A stretch of DNA of 64,000 bases from Roridomyces roridus (Eukaryota; Basidiomycota; Agaricomycetes; Agaricales; Mycenaceae): the NCBI GenBank assembly GCA_029378245.1, contig JARKIF010000004.1, positions 1 to 64,000 of the forward strand, in the 5' to 3' direction. A program made the translations under genes and the position numbers. Of the stretch, positions 23,428-34,801 are shown in pieces. Under the pieces are notes generated by a model that saw nothing but the letters and a program-made list of their open reading frames with translations, was not told the DNA's origin and did not search any database. How positions within the stretch are numbered: position 1 is the stretch's first letter; each line of letters opens with the position of its first letter.

Positions 23428-24322
23428 ATGGCCGACAACGCAAGAGACTCAGACCTGGTCCTCCACGTGAAAGACGCCAACATCGACCGACACACATGTC
23501 GGCGCATCGTGCCCATGGAGGTCTTATCCATGGGTATGCCGCGAACTGGAACCCGCTGGCAGTGACGGATGTATTTTCCTTGACCATTGCTCACCCTCTT
23601 GAATAGCCATGAAAGCAGCGTTGGAGATCTTGGGCTACAAGCACTGCTACCATGGGTTCGATATCGACACCAACGTTCGGGACCTGGATATGTGGGCGGA
23701 GGCCTGTGCAGCCAAGTACGAAGGGAAGGGCAAATTTGGGCGTGCGGAATTCGATCAACTGCTCGGCCATTGCATGGCAGTGACCGATGCGCCGTGCAGC
23801 TCGTTTGCAGCAGAGCTCATCGACGCGTATCCCGAGGCCAAGGTGATCCTGGTGGAGCGCGAAATCGAGGCGTGGTTCAAGTCTTTCAATATTTTAATGG
23901 AGCTGCCCTTCATGCCTTCCCTCCGCATTGCCGCTCTCCTGGACCCATCCTGGACAGGCAAAAGAACAAGATTCTGGCAGAAGTGGCTGGCAAATGAATT
24001 TGGTGCAACGACGCTCGACAAAGTGCGGGAGGTGGCGAGAGCCAGATACCGAGCGCACAATGCGAAAGTTAGGAGCGTTACTCCCCAAGAAAGGTTGCTC
24101 GAGTACGAGTTGGGGAGTGGTTGGGAGCCGCTGTGCGAGTTCCTTGGCAAGCAAGTGCCGGATGTACCATTCCCTCGACTCAACGAAGCCGCGGAGCTCA
24201 AGGAGAAGTTGAGAGTTAGGTCAGGAAAGAGCGTGCGTCGAGGATTGCATAATCTGGCAAGCGGACTCGGTATTTGTGCTGCAGTGGCTTGGGGATATTA
24301 TTGGTGGAAACGTTGTGGATAA
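23428..24322 (+). CDS. Sulfotransferase-family (P-loop) protein with C-terminal membrane anchor
   Basis: Resembles the fungal Sulfotransfer_4-type family. The first exon (start 23428, or 23320 with a longer N-terminus) ends in the 5'-phosphosulfate-binding loop PMEVLSMGMPRTGT. Exon 2 from about 23607 continues MKAALEILGYKHCYHGFD, then LGHCMAVTDAPCSSFAAELI, the PEAKVILVEREIEAWFKSF block typical of the family, VREVARARYRAHNAKVR and PLCEFLGKQVPDVPFPRLNE. It ends with a short hydrophobic span GLGICAAVAWGYYWW and a basic tip, suggesting tail anchoring. The exon junction is off by one base with the GTGACG donor; one C fewer in ACCCG fixes it, so a base error is possible. A related gene enters at the right window edge (63818-64000). 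Substrate unknown. Confidence 0.78.
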
Positions 24323-24815
24323 CTGGGTGGAATGTAGCCGCGTTCTGAGTTCTCGGCTTGTAATAGATGAATTTTACTTGGGACCCGTTTTGTGGATGAA
24401 ACCCGACAACGACGCTTTTTATGCAATCGGCTGAGAACGGCCAAGCGGCATCAAACACAACTTGGCTCCTGATAACATGGCAAAAAGCGTGTCTTGTCGC
24501 CCTCGAGTGCCCTGACCTCTTCTGCATCTCAAACCCAGGATTTCCCTCGTCCTCTGTGTCAGTAATCAGTCCCAAAAACGCAATTCTCCGATTCAGCAGC
24601 CTGCTTTCAGCTCGTGTGAATTCCCGATATCTGAGAAGGTTCAAGAGCCGATGGACGCAAAGACAACTGAGACGTTGGTGTATGTATGTAGGTGCGTCCC
24701 TTGCATTCTGCGACTTGCTCATAACGCTGAATCAAGTCCAGTAGTATCGAGCATTGAATCCAATTTATTCGCAAAACATAACTATTCTACGTCAAGAGAA
24801 AGAAGAACAAACCCT
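24323..24815. other. Intergenic, no gene supported
   Basis: Just under 500 bp. A 168-codon minus-strand open frame covers it but its translation is not protein-like and overlaps the 3' end of the sulfotransferase gene. Nothing else is supported. Confidence 0.4.
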
Positions 24816-24855
24816 GCGATGTTAACGTGCTATTAGTCGACCCGAAGGTCTTAAG

Positions 24856-24905
24856 CCTGGGGGCCCACGACAAGGGTGCACGAGGGTTGCGAACCCACCC
24901 CCAGG
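24856..24905. repeat. Perfectly repeated 50-bp hairpin, copy 1
   Basis: Arms CCTGGGGG and CCCCCAGG flank 34 bases. All 50 bp are identical to 25503-25552, whereas the flanking sequence has diverged. Confidence 0.7.
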
Positions 24906-25502
24906 AAAATCATCGACAGCCCCCCGGTCTGCGTCAACTACATGGTCGTCAGTCAAGGCGGCTGGAAGAAGACGATGCAAGACATACCGGGAGGCCAGCC
25001 ACGACCCGCTAGGTTTGAGGGAGGGGCATGGGTAGGGTGTCCGGGTTTGTCACCGCGCTCAAATCGCGCCACCACCTGCACCTCTGGCGTGAGCTACGAT
25101 GGACCTCCCGGTGGTCACCGTCTGTGCTCTGTTGCGGCGTCAGTCAGACTAGTCGATGATAGCGGGCAAAGGACGCACCGTATAGCCTGCCGTGGCCCGC
25201 CGATTCGAGGGAAGGGGCATGGGTAGGGTGTCCGGGCTTGTCACCGCGCTCAAATCGCGCCACCACCTTCACCTCGGGCAGTTTGTGCGACGAAGGCCTC
25301 CCGGTAGCCGACGCTATACGCCATTGTTTAAGGGGGGAAAGCAACACAACACGAAAGCAAAACGAAAGCGAGGTCTTGAGGTCTGTGGAGAACGGTCTTG
25401 ACGACGGCCAGCCTGCAAACAATCAGCTCGACGGAACGGACGCAAGCGGACGCACCTTGACTGCGAGATTAACGTGCTATTGGTCGACTCAAAGGTCTCA
25501 AG

Positions 25503-25552
25503 CCTGGGGGCCCACGACAAGGGTGCACGAGGGTTGCGAACCCACCCCCAGG
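25503..25552. repeat. Perfectly repeated 50-bp hairpin, copy 2
   Basis: Second identical copy of the hairpin at 24856-24905, 647 bp downstream, in the same orientation. Confidence 0.7.
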
Positions 25553-26345
25553 AACCGCCTCGACAGCCCCGCCCCGTGTCTGTGTCTGCATGGTCGTCGT
25601 CAGCCATGGTCCCAAGAGAATGGAGGACGTACCATTAGCGTCTGGTGGTAGGCGGTTGGCGAGGGATGGGGCATTAGGTGGTCTGGGCTTGTCCACCGTC
25701 ACGTCATGCTCACTTCCCCGTTTCCGAGGTCGCGTTGGCTCTTGCGTGCGACCACCACCCCTCTGGCCGCGAGCCTGCGTGGCTCCCAGTGCACCACGCA
25801 GCGCTCCTGTTGGGGGGAGTATGATACCAGGTTCGGGCAGCTGTGAAAACAAAACGAAAGCAATGCGAAAGCGACGTCAGTATCCCGGGGTCTTGAGGTC
25901 TGTGGACAACGCTCTTGACGACGGCCAGCCTGCAAAATATCAGCTCGACGGTGCAGGAGCAGGCGGACGTACCTCGCCACTGTCCTCGTCGGCGTTGAAG
26001 ATGCTTGAGGGAGGACGGTGGTGAGAGAGACGAGGCATGAGAGCCTGGGGAATTAGAGGTCGGGCATCGTTTCTTATATACATTTCTTTCCATTCTACGC
26101 TATCTTGAGATGGCGGATGTAATTTTCTATCCGCACCGATCGAAAACGTTAACTTTCGAATAAAACCGCTGTAGAGGCCGTTTGGCTCATGACAAGGCCG
26201 CGAAAAAAACGCAGAAAGACGCAGAACTATGTATTGAGTGATATATCAACGCGACTTGGTCCCAGCTTGGCAGGAAGATGCGCTATGCGACTTTGATGCT
26301 CTCCATACTTGTTCGAATCGCAACGTCTCAAGATAGCGCCAAACG

Positions 26346-26352
26346 TATAAAA
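26346..26352 (+). promoter_or_regulatory. TATA box
   Basis: TATAAAA lies 44 bp upstream of the start codon of the membrane-protein gene at 26396. This is a plausible core promoter position for a gene with a short 5' UTR. Confidence 0.5.
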
Positions 26353-26395
26353 GCCAGCCCAGCCAAACGACTCCCTCTCCTCTTTACCAAGCACC

Positions 26396-27861
26396 ATGAC
26401 CACCACCAACGTCCTCCTCGCCTTTATCGCCTTCCTGGCTGGGCAGCTGTTCAACGCTGTCTGCTCCGGCCTCGCCCACCCCCAGCTCGCCAACACGGTT
26501 CCCGTTAGCGGCTGGTCTCTGACCTCGGTCATCGTCGTTGTCCTCGTTATCCTCGTCATTCATGAATTGGTCATTCTCGCTCTCGTCTGGTGGCTCTTCA
26601 CCCGTCGTAACAAGAAGTCTTCAATTCCACCGACTACTCGCCTCCTCCCCTGCGGTCTACCTCTCCTCCTCCTGCCGCCAAAGCCGCGTCTCCTTCTCCT
26701 ACCCCCGCTTGGTCCAAGCCCGCTTCTGAACATTCGCCTCCCAATTCCACGGTGGATGTTCTCGTTGCGAGTTTACTTTGGTATGTTCGCTTCCCATTGC
26801 CTTGCTCAGTACTGACGCTTTGCATGCAGCTCCTCGCCCTCAACGTGCTCTCATGGCGCATCAAGGCAATCGGTTCATCGTTGGGATCGTATGGCAGGCT
26901 CTCGCTGCTATCAAGGCGTCAAGGCCCGAAGTTGCCAAGTACGAACACGGTCTATGGCTCGTGAAGACTGCTATCCCTAGGCCCCTTGGGTTAAGAGGCA
27001 TGTATCGTGGTCGGGGTATGCTTTCTCACTTCCAATTTCTGCCCTTACTAACACGCGTCCTTACAGTCATTCGTCTTCCGCGTGTTTTCTTGGCGCAGCA
27101 AGACCTCCTTCGTATTGTTAGTGGTGCCCTCACACTCCTCAAGGCCTCCAAAATCAGGACTCTACCTGGAATGCATCAAGACGACTCTGCTACGCTCGTC
27201 GACGAGAGCCTGGACGACAAGAAGTCCATCTTCGAGTCACCGTCGACGTCTCGGCCTTCCCACTTGGCGCTCGTCGGCCATCTGGCGGCAGCTGCGATGT
27301 CCCGCAAGGCGGCCAAGCAAGTAATCCTGCAAGAATCCTCCACCGAGCCCCAGGAGATCAACAACAATGCGCTGCCATCTCCGCCTATTCAAGAGGAGGA
27401 AGCCTACCCCGACGTCCCAACCCCTCGCCCATCGCTGGTCTCCTTTTTGCAGCGCATCCCGATAGAAATGCTACGCCAGAGATTCAGTACACCACGGTAC
27501 AGGCCCCAGGAGCCCGAGGCGTCGCATGCTTTCATTGAGGAAGTCGAGGAGGAGCACGATGACCGGGAGTCGCTGTCGGGTGACAGTGACGATGCAGAGC
27601 TCTTCTCCTATGAAGCCTTTGCTGATGACCTTGATACCGGGGCGTTGTTTGATCGACCCAGTGGCCCGTGCCTGCCCAAGTTCGGTATGTCTTTCTCCAC
27701 GTCATTCCTTGCCTGTCTCTTACAATTTCTCAACAGATATAAGCCGACCCCCGTCGCTGTCGAACATTGCAGCTCGTTTCACTACTAGTCCTCCTCAACC
27801 CAGCACATCGCGGATGGCGATGCTCGCTCGTCTTCGCCACCCGGCGTCGACTTGCGCATAA
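26396..27861 (+). CDS. Hypothetical membrane protein, two N-terminal spans and long cytosolic tail
   Basis: Four exons keep one frame: 26396-26780, 26830-27015, 27067-27684 and 27737-27861; 437 residues. The N-terminus MTTTNVLLAFIAFLAGQLF is a signal peptide or first span. A second strong span follows (SVIVVVLVILVIHELVILAL), then WWLFTRRNKK as a positive stop. Next come a Pro-rich linker and a segment with some regularity (GNRFIVGIVWQALAAIK, KTAIPRPLGLRGMYRG, VFLAQQDLLRIVSGALTLL). The tail is acidic (FIEEVEEEHDDRESLSGDSD). I recognise no family. Consistent splice phases and a TATA box support a real gene. It follows a noncoding repeat block and precedes a MITE. Confidence 0.65.
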
Positions 27862-28489
27862 AGTACTACAACCACGTGCCCCGGCTAATCTGTCCCTCTA
27901 CCCCGCTCACCGCTACCGCTTCCCTCGACCCACAAAGCCGCCGACTGTCTACCCACCCAGCCAGCAGCGGAGATGGAGCGACGTGATATGCCGCTGGACA
28001 AGGGACGCCTTGACCACCGACATACCTCGCTACCGCCTCTCGCCGTCACCAACCGCAAGATTTACCACGTGGACGCACTTAGTACTTCAAGCGGGCGGTT
28101 GACGGGCTGCTTTCGGCTCGGTGGATGTTGATGGAAGCGGCCGACGGGTTCAAGGAGGTCTGGGCATGGGGTGAGCAGGGTGTCAATCGGGATAGATGAA
28201 GCCAAATGGGTGCGATTCCGAACAGTTTTCTTTATTTCTTTGCTTGAATCGGACTGTCTACATCCCTATCCCATGTAACATCTTACCCAGCTCTGTACAT
28301 TATCATCTATAGCGGGTTGTAATACCATTTCTTCTACTCTGGAACCGATGGCCAGATGAGGACCACACAGAAAACTCTTCCTTGTCTCAACTTCGAGTAC
28401 TTTGCTTGAATTCATCTACATTTATTACAAGGCATGCCTCAATAATACCTATAGCTACTCAGCCGCATCATATACTCCATGGCCAAACT
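27862..28489. other. Intergenic, no gene seen
   Basis: About 630 bp of 3' flank before the MITE target-site duplication. No gene, tRNA or repeat was recognised. Confidence 0.45.
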
Positions 28490-28497
28490 GTGTTCTC

Positions 28498-29033
28498 TAG
28501 TGTGGTTGGCAGAATAGTGCCGTACTGCCCAGCGGCATGGCAGAATGGCTGGCAGAACGGCAGTATCAGAGAGGGTCTGGCAGAATCTGGCAGAAAGCGA
28601 ACCGGGCCGGGCTGCCGCCGGCGTCAAAGACAAGCATTTGGTTCGTGCCGCCAATACAAAATCTCATTGTTTGCCCAAATCAGCGGAAGACGTCAGCGGC
28701 CAAGTGGCTGAAATTCCCATTGTGCCTCTAGTGTATCGGCCACATCGGGTCCGTGATCGCCGGAGATGAAACCATTACGCCGTCAAGCGGCCTTTCGGTG
28801 CAGAAAGACAAGCCCCACCCTGCTGGTGGGCCTACGAGGGTCATCGGAGCCATAATCAGCCATTGAAGCCTCGATGGATTCCTTGGAAGCAATTTAGAAG
28901 ACAAACAGCTACAATTGATCCCAACTTTGATGGATTGATCAGCCAGTTCTGCCGCATTCTGCCGGCGTTCTGCCTGCCGTTCTGCCATTCTGCCCGGTAG
29001 AATTGTCCCTAAATCATTCTGCCCACCACACTA
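28498..29033. mobile_element. Non-autonomous hAT-type MITE
   Basis: Length 536 bp. The ends TAGTGTGGTTGGCAGAAT and (reverse complement) TAGTGTGGTGGGCAGAAT form terminal inverted repeats. An 8-bp target-site duplication GTGTTCTC lies at 28490-28497 and 29034-29041. Multiple subterminal GGCAGAA motifs occur in both orientations, as in many hAT elements. There is no transposase frame, so it must rely on an autonomous element elsewhere. It is inserted at the 3' end of the H1 pseudogene. TIR and TSD are seen directly; the hAT assignment follows from the 8-bp TSD and TAG termini. Confidence 0.9.
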
Positions 29034-29041
29034 GTGTTCTC

Positions 29042-29963
29042 CCAAATATTCCCTCTCCGCCTCGAGCAAATCGCCAAGAGGCGACTGGTTTATATCCTGC
29101 GTTCTGCACTGCTCGAAGACCATCCGATTCGAAATCCAACAACCCGCTCTGTACCTCATGAATGCCGTGTTGAGCGCAATCAGTTCATCGAGTGGTCTCA
29201 ATTGTACGGAGGTTATTTCCCGATGCAGATTCTCTCGTTTGCTCGAAAGCGAGGTCCATTCCGGTGCACGCCTGCATAAGCTCGGCAGTGTTGCAGGTGG
29301 CAGCCTCCATGATATTCGAAAGGTCGTTGGTCAACTTTCGAATATCGGATTTCACGTTTTCAGGATTCGTCCAACACAACCAAGATAGCAGAGGCGGAGC
29401 GTTAAGGGGGTCGAGTTGGGTTCGCAAAACGCCAATGGCCTCTGGCTAGCGGTCTTGGATGGCGTTTATGTGAACCTTCATCTCGGCCAGTGCGTCCTTC
29501 CAGTCCGCTACCGTCTCGTCTATGTCCACGATAGGAAGACGTGACCAACCACCAGGCGGTCGCAGTGGCACCCGACGAAGGAGGAGGTAATGTGCGAGGG
29601 AGGCAAGACCTCGGAGGACTGCTTCCACCAAAGAATCGTATTCCGAGCTCAGAGAATCGAGGGTGTCCAAAAGCATGCCGCGGTAGGAAGTCAAAGCAAC
29701 GTCGATATGGACGAGCCGCTGAGAGAGTTTTGCAACGTCTGTAACTGCCCTTTGGCCGGCCTAACCAGCTCTATCAAACTGGTGAAGTAGTTCATTCGTC
29801 GCGGTATCCTGAGGAAGCAGCTTGTTGAGCCGGACAATTTGAGGGAGAGTCCACGAACTGGTGTTTCCCGAGTATGTGCCCGATAGTCCATGAAAAGGCC
29901 GTATAGGTCTATCGAATCTTCGGCATTCGGGCGTCTATTGTGCTTCTTCTCGATGGAGGACAT
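29042..29963 (-). pseudogene. H1-family pseudogene
   Basis: Third, diverged H1 copy. Exon 1 (start 29963, MSSIEKKHN) ends DYRAHTRETP at the same splice position as H1a/H1b. A 50-nt intron is followed by DTATNELLHQFDRAG, matching the ALLLEFDQVA block. The frame then meets TAG at 29761-29763 and again at 29446-29448, with homologous sequence continuing in the same frame on both sides (LSSEYDSLVEAVL, DETVADWKDALAE, SDIRKLTNDLSNIM). Near 29225 the frame shifts before LDELIALNTAFMRYRAG, the counterpart of HLDTAVIRYRAC. The hAT MITE abuts the 3' end. Three disruptions make this a pseudogene rather than a base-call problem. It starts about 95 bp from MCD4, divergently. Confidence 0.75.
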
Positions 29964-30056
29964 GGCATGATGACGAGTTGAAGAGGTCCGGGAATGCATC
30001 ACTGTTCTGCTTTCCTCCCACTTGGATGAAATTTACAACTCGTTGAATCTACTCTC

Positions 30057-33000
30057 ATGGGGTCGAGATACAATGTCGGGGCCCTCCTGTTCACTGGACT
30101 ATTATTCCACCTCGTCTACATTGGTTCCGGTTCGTGTGTTCCGCACTACATGAGTTGCCAATGCCCATTTGACTTGCAGTCTTTGACTGCTACTTCACGA
30201 GCCCCGTTGTACATGGCATGCAAAGCCATGGCCTTGACTCGGCCGAATCTACGCGCCTCGTCCTCATTGTCGGCGATGGACTTCGTGCAGACCTGTTATT
30301 CCAGAAGAACGGGTTCCCTGCTGGCATTCCGAACGCCCCGGAAGTGGTTGCTCCCTATCTGAGATCTATTGTGGAGACCAGAGGCGCGTTTGGCGTCTCT
30401 CACACGCGCGTCCCGACAGAGAGCAGGCCTGGGCATGTAGCAATTATAGGTGCGACATCCTGTTTTCTCAGAATTCTTGTTTTGAATGCGAGCGGCAGGC
30501 GGGATGTACGAAGACGTGTCCGCCGTTACAAAGGCATGCCTCCCGTATGAAATCATTGAGGACTTTAATGATTGACCTCCAGGGCTGGAAAACGAATCCT
30601 GTGAGCCCGTCTACACTTGGTCTGGAGACAGTCACCGACTTTGACAGGTCGATTTCGATTCCGTCTTCAACCAATCGAGCCATAGCTTTTCCTTCGGGTC
30701 GCCAGATATTTTGCCCATGTTCACCCGTGGTGCTGTACCCGGTAAAGTCATGGAGTGGTCGTACGATGAAGACGAAGAGGACTTTACCAAGGGTGCGGTT
30801 ACCCAGCCTCGTTTGGTTTCCTGCTGACTGTAACTAGATGCAACTGCTCTCGATGTATGGGTGTTCGATCAGCTGCAAGCACTCTTTCAGAACGCTACGA
30901 CAAATGCCACTCTGAATGACCAACTGCGCGCCCCCGGCACCGTCTTTTTTCTACATCTTCTCGGTCTAGACACCACCGGACACTCATATCGGCCACATTC
31001 CGAGGTTGGTTTGGCAATCTAACGTCCGGTCATCTGGCTGAAAAGTTTGCAGGAATACATGAACAACATACAAGTCGTGGATAGCATCGTTCGTCAAACC
31101 GAGCGTCTCATGGAACAATTTTATCAAGATAAAGAAACTAGTTACATTTTCACCGCCGACCACGGAATGTCTGTTATTGGAAATCATGGTGACGGTCGTC
31201 AGTAGTCAAAAGATGCCTGGAAGCAGTCTGTCTCATAGTCCCCCAGATCCAGACAACACTCGCACACCACTTGTCGCTTGGGGGCGCGGTATACGAGGCC
31301 CGCTCCCGGATTCTTCACCTTCTTCTCACGACGCGTATTCGGAGCCGTGGGGATTCGGTCACCTTCTGCGCAGAGATGTGGAACAAGCAGATCTGGCCCC
31401 GCTCATGTCGACCCTTGTAGGCATCGGCTGGCCTGTCAACTCTGTCGGTGTTCTCCCCGATGTTGACCCCACCAAACCGGGATATCTCCTCCCGCGAGAA
31501 GGCGACAAGGCGCTTGCGCAGGCAGCCCAGGTCAACGCCAAGGTTAGTCGGACTCGCTTGCATTCCTAACAAGAGCACTGATTGATCTGCAGATGATAGT
31601 AGAACAATATAGAGTCAAGCATGAACTGAAGAAGAACCGCACCGTTCTTTACACACCGTTTGCGACTTTGGAAGGGTCGGGGACGTCCAATCGGTTCGCA
31701 AGATTGAGCAGTATCGAACAAGCTATAACCTCGGAGGAGTGGACCACCGCCCGGCATCTATCTGCTGAGCTCATACGTGACGCGCTTGAGGGTCTGAGGT
31801 ACCTCCAGACATACGAAAGAATGCTCATACGAGGGATGGCAATCGCAGCATATACCGGCTGGGCTGCCTACGCTTCGCTCTTCATTTTCCGCCCTCTCGA
31901 TCGATACAATGGTCGATCCAATCTGGGAGCACTCATAACCGCTCTCTCGGGTTTCACGTTTTCGTCATTCTGCATATTGTTTGCGGTCCAGGGGTCGCCG
32001 TGGACGTATTATCTCTACATCGCGTTCCCGGTGTACTTTTGGCAACAGTTCCTGGCACAGGTTCTCCCCGTGCTCAGGACGTCAGGATTGCAGCTAAAGC
32101 GTCCGTTCCGAGTTGTACTGTATGGCGCTTTGGTCATTACAGCGCTACAGAGCATGGTGGTGAGTATCTTACCTTCGTGTTATTTTCGGGTCCTGACTTT
32201 TGGATAGGCGGCATACGTTCATCGTTCAATATGGAGCGTGGGTTTCCTTATCATTGGGGTTGCGTGGCCGGTATGGTCTTGGACCAAGGAGAGCCAAAGT
32301 CGAATGTCCCTGCCTTGGCTTTGGACAGCATCTTGTCTGGTCACCGCAATATTCCCCCTTCTTTCCGTCGACAAGACAGAGAGTTTGCCCACAATGTAAG
32401 TTTCATGCATTCTGAATCGATCTGAATATTCACCTATGCATTCAGTCTCGCGGGCGGAGCCTCGATGATCCTTGCGGGAATGCTATTTGCGCAAAGAATC
32501 CCCGGAACCGTGCCCAAAACCCTGTTCCTTGGCCAGGGAATCCTTATCGCTTTGTCCATGCTCGTCACCTCAAGCTCGGTCTACCACCTTCAGGCAAAGC
32601 TGGGCCTGCCTCTCCTCAGTCAAGTGAGCGGATGGATTGTGCTAAGTACGGCATGTCCACGCTTGTTTGTTCTTTTACCTATTGCGTTGCAGTCACGGCC
32701 TCCCTTCTCCCCTTCGTCGCCCGTGTAAGGCATAAGACCATCGCCTCAAAGCTACTCATGTACTTTCTCGCCTTTGGTCCCTGCTTTGTCATCCTGTCCA
32801 TCAGTGTCGAGGGTCTCTTTTACGTCGCATATTCGATCACCTTGGCAGCATGGATCGATGTTGAGCGGGCGCTGCGAGGCGACTCTTTGGACCGAGTCAA
32901 GAAATCAAAGAGCGTGTTACAGTATAAACTCCAGCCGGATGACATGCGTATTGCACTGTTCTTTTTGTTTTTCGTGCAAGTCGGGTTCTTTGGGACGGGA

Positions 33001-33578
33001 AAGTGAGTTGCTTTGCATGATTGTTGTTCTAGAAATACTCAAGTATGATTCTCAGCGTCGCATCTATATCGTCAGTACCATCCCACTCGCCGAGTTATCA
33101 TGTTTCTGAAGTAGCACAGATCCTTTTATTTATCACCAGTCTACCGCCTCATACCCGTCTTTGACCCTTTCTCTATGGCAGCCCTGCTGGTAGGTCTCGT
33201 CTCCCTGCATTTTCTTCCTTCCCTAATATACTGCAGGTATTCAAAATCATCGCGCCCTATATCATCCTCTCCGTGATCTTTGCCGCACTCAACGACGCCC
33301 TGCACCTCCCGCCCTTCTCACTGTTCCTCGTCGCCCTGACGCTGACGGACGGGATGACGCTGACGTTCTTCTTCAACGTAACGGATACTGGTCAGTTTTG
33401 CTTTCTCGGACGCATGGACCCCGCTTACTCGGATTCAGGTTCATGGCTGGAGATTGGGCAGACGATCAGTTTCTTTTGTGTGACATCTCTGCTTTTGCTG
33501 TGGTCTGCGGGGATATGTGCTGGTGGGGAGTATCTTATGGCGGATGTAATATGTCTGAATGTGAAGGCGTCGGAATGA
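30057..33578 (+). CDS. MCD4: GPI ethanolamine phosphate transferase 1 (MCD4/PIG-N)
   Basis: ER membrane enzyme that adds phosphoethanolamine to the first mannose of GPI anchors. The start at 30057 gives an N-terminal signal anchor (NVGALLFTGLLFHLVYIG). The luminal alkaline-phosphatase-like domain follows: VFDCYFTSPVVHGMQSH, LVLIVGDGLRADLLFQKN with the catalytic Asp, HTRVPTESRPGHVAIIGG with the metal-ligand Thr, FFLHLLGLDTTGHSYRPHS and YIFTADHGMSVIGNHGDG. The C-terminal half is a polytopic domain from about residue 480 (MLIRGMAIAAYTGWAAYASL onward), ending in GSWLEIGQTISFFCVTSLLLL. About a dozen short introns interrupt it. The frame can be followed throughout. It is divergent from the H1 pseudogene. 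Confidence 0.93.
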
Positions 33579-33768
33579 GGGGATCAGGTTCGCTCGAAAA
33601 GGCAACTCCGTGTCGCGTCAACATACACAAATGACGTCCAGTTGATTCTCTCGCTCTCCACTTTGCTCTCCACAATCCAGCCATCCACCAGGTACTGCTA
33701 TCCTCTGCTATTCCCTTGATATCTAGACAAACCTCAGTATTCCAGCGTGGATTTAATCTGAATCCGCA

Positions 33769-34531
33769 ATGCCTTCCAACACGGAAGCGTACATTTACCA
33801 CGTCATGCGAAACACCGAGGACAACCACAAGATTAGCCCATCTAGCACCGAAGTGCGGGGGACGTACCTCACTTTGAAGGAAGCCAACGCGGCTGCACGT
33901 GTCGATCTCACCAGAGAATGGAGTCCCACTTTCTTCGAGTCGCATGAGATTGAAGTGGATGAGGAGGGGAGGGTGTCCGTCGAGGCGGAGTGTCCGGATG
34001 GAGAGATGATGAGCGTGTATATTGAGAAGAAGAAAGCCCCGAAGGGGCTCACGAAAGGTACGTGAAGAGGTTGGATGCCGGTTTGCCTGAACGATGAATC
34101 CATGGATCGCAGCTGCTACTTCGAAACCCAAGGCCAAACCTCAGACTGAAGAGCCAGCGGCGCTCAAGGGCGTATGGGTCATCATGCAAACCGACTATGA
34201 ACACCACACGGACGAAGAAGGGCGTAGCCATCTTGCTTCCAGTGTCGCGTACGAATCTTTGCGCGAAGCTAACCAAGCTGCCCGGTGGGTGTTGTGTGAG
34301 ACGTGTGGGTTTGAAGAAGAGAATGAGCTCGGGGAGATGGATAGCGAGGAGCAGAACATTGGTTCTTCCACCAAGGCTTACGTCGGATATGCCTACGTCC
34401 GCGAGGACGACAGAGACAACGTCAAGGTCGAAGTCACGCAACTGAGCGTGAAGCGCAGTGCGCCCACAACACAATCCAAGGGCTCGAAGAAGAGGAAGAT
34501 CGAGGAGGTCATTGATATTTCCAGCGACTAA
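33769..34531 (+). CDS. Hypothetical nuclear-type protein, tandem copy 1
   Basis: Two exons, 33769-34057 and 34113-34531, give 235 residues; the splice joins KGLTK to AATSKPKAK. It has two similar halves in layout. Each has an aromatic start (AYIYHVMRNTED; GVWVIMQTDYEH), then a helix rich in Ala (LKEANAAARVDL; LREANQAARWVL) and an acidic strand region (EVDEEGRVSVEAE; REDDRDNVKVEV). This suggests an internal duplication of about 90 residues. A Lys/Arg-rich patch SKKRKIEEVIDISSD at the end could be a nuclear localisation signal. No family recognised. Tandem with the next gene. Confidence 0.7.
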
Positions 34532-34801
34532 TGGTTCCAGGAGGGCAGGACGAATATCTAGAATAATCTAGCATCGCGGCGAGCAATGGCTTGTTCATAC
34601 TTCTTGGTTGAGGTTCTGATCCAGGGAACGGGGATAGGTGCCGCTGGAGAGTGTCTTATGGCGGATGTAATATCTCTGAATGTGAAGGCGTCCGAGTCGG
34701 AATGAGAGGACCAGGTTCGCTCGAAAAGGCAACTCCGTGTCGCGTCAATATGCACAAATGACGTCCTGTTGATTCTCTCTCTCTCCCTCGTTCTCATTGC
34801 A

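Larger units (their letters stand above)
24816..26000. repeat. Noncoding direct-repeat block
   Basis: At least three related sequence units recur: the AACGTGCTATT...GTCGAC block at about 24824 and 25464; a GGGGCATGGGTAGGGTGTCC block at about 25017 and 25208 with a weaker copy near 25650; and a GTCTTGAGGTCTGTGGA block at about 25373 and 25890. The larger period is about 640 bp. No open frame is convincing. It may be the remains of a tandem array or of an unidentified element. Confidence 0.7.

Noticed and set aside
26620..26780. Apparent frameshift in the membrane-protein gene (Pro-rich alternative frame looks more natural)
   Set aside because: The original frame fits the downstream exons in exact splice phase, so no shift is needed.
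29446..29763. Stop-codon readthrough (two TAG) in the H1 copy
   Set aside because: A frameshift further on and a truncated 3' end make pseudogene decay the simpler explanation.
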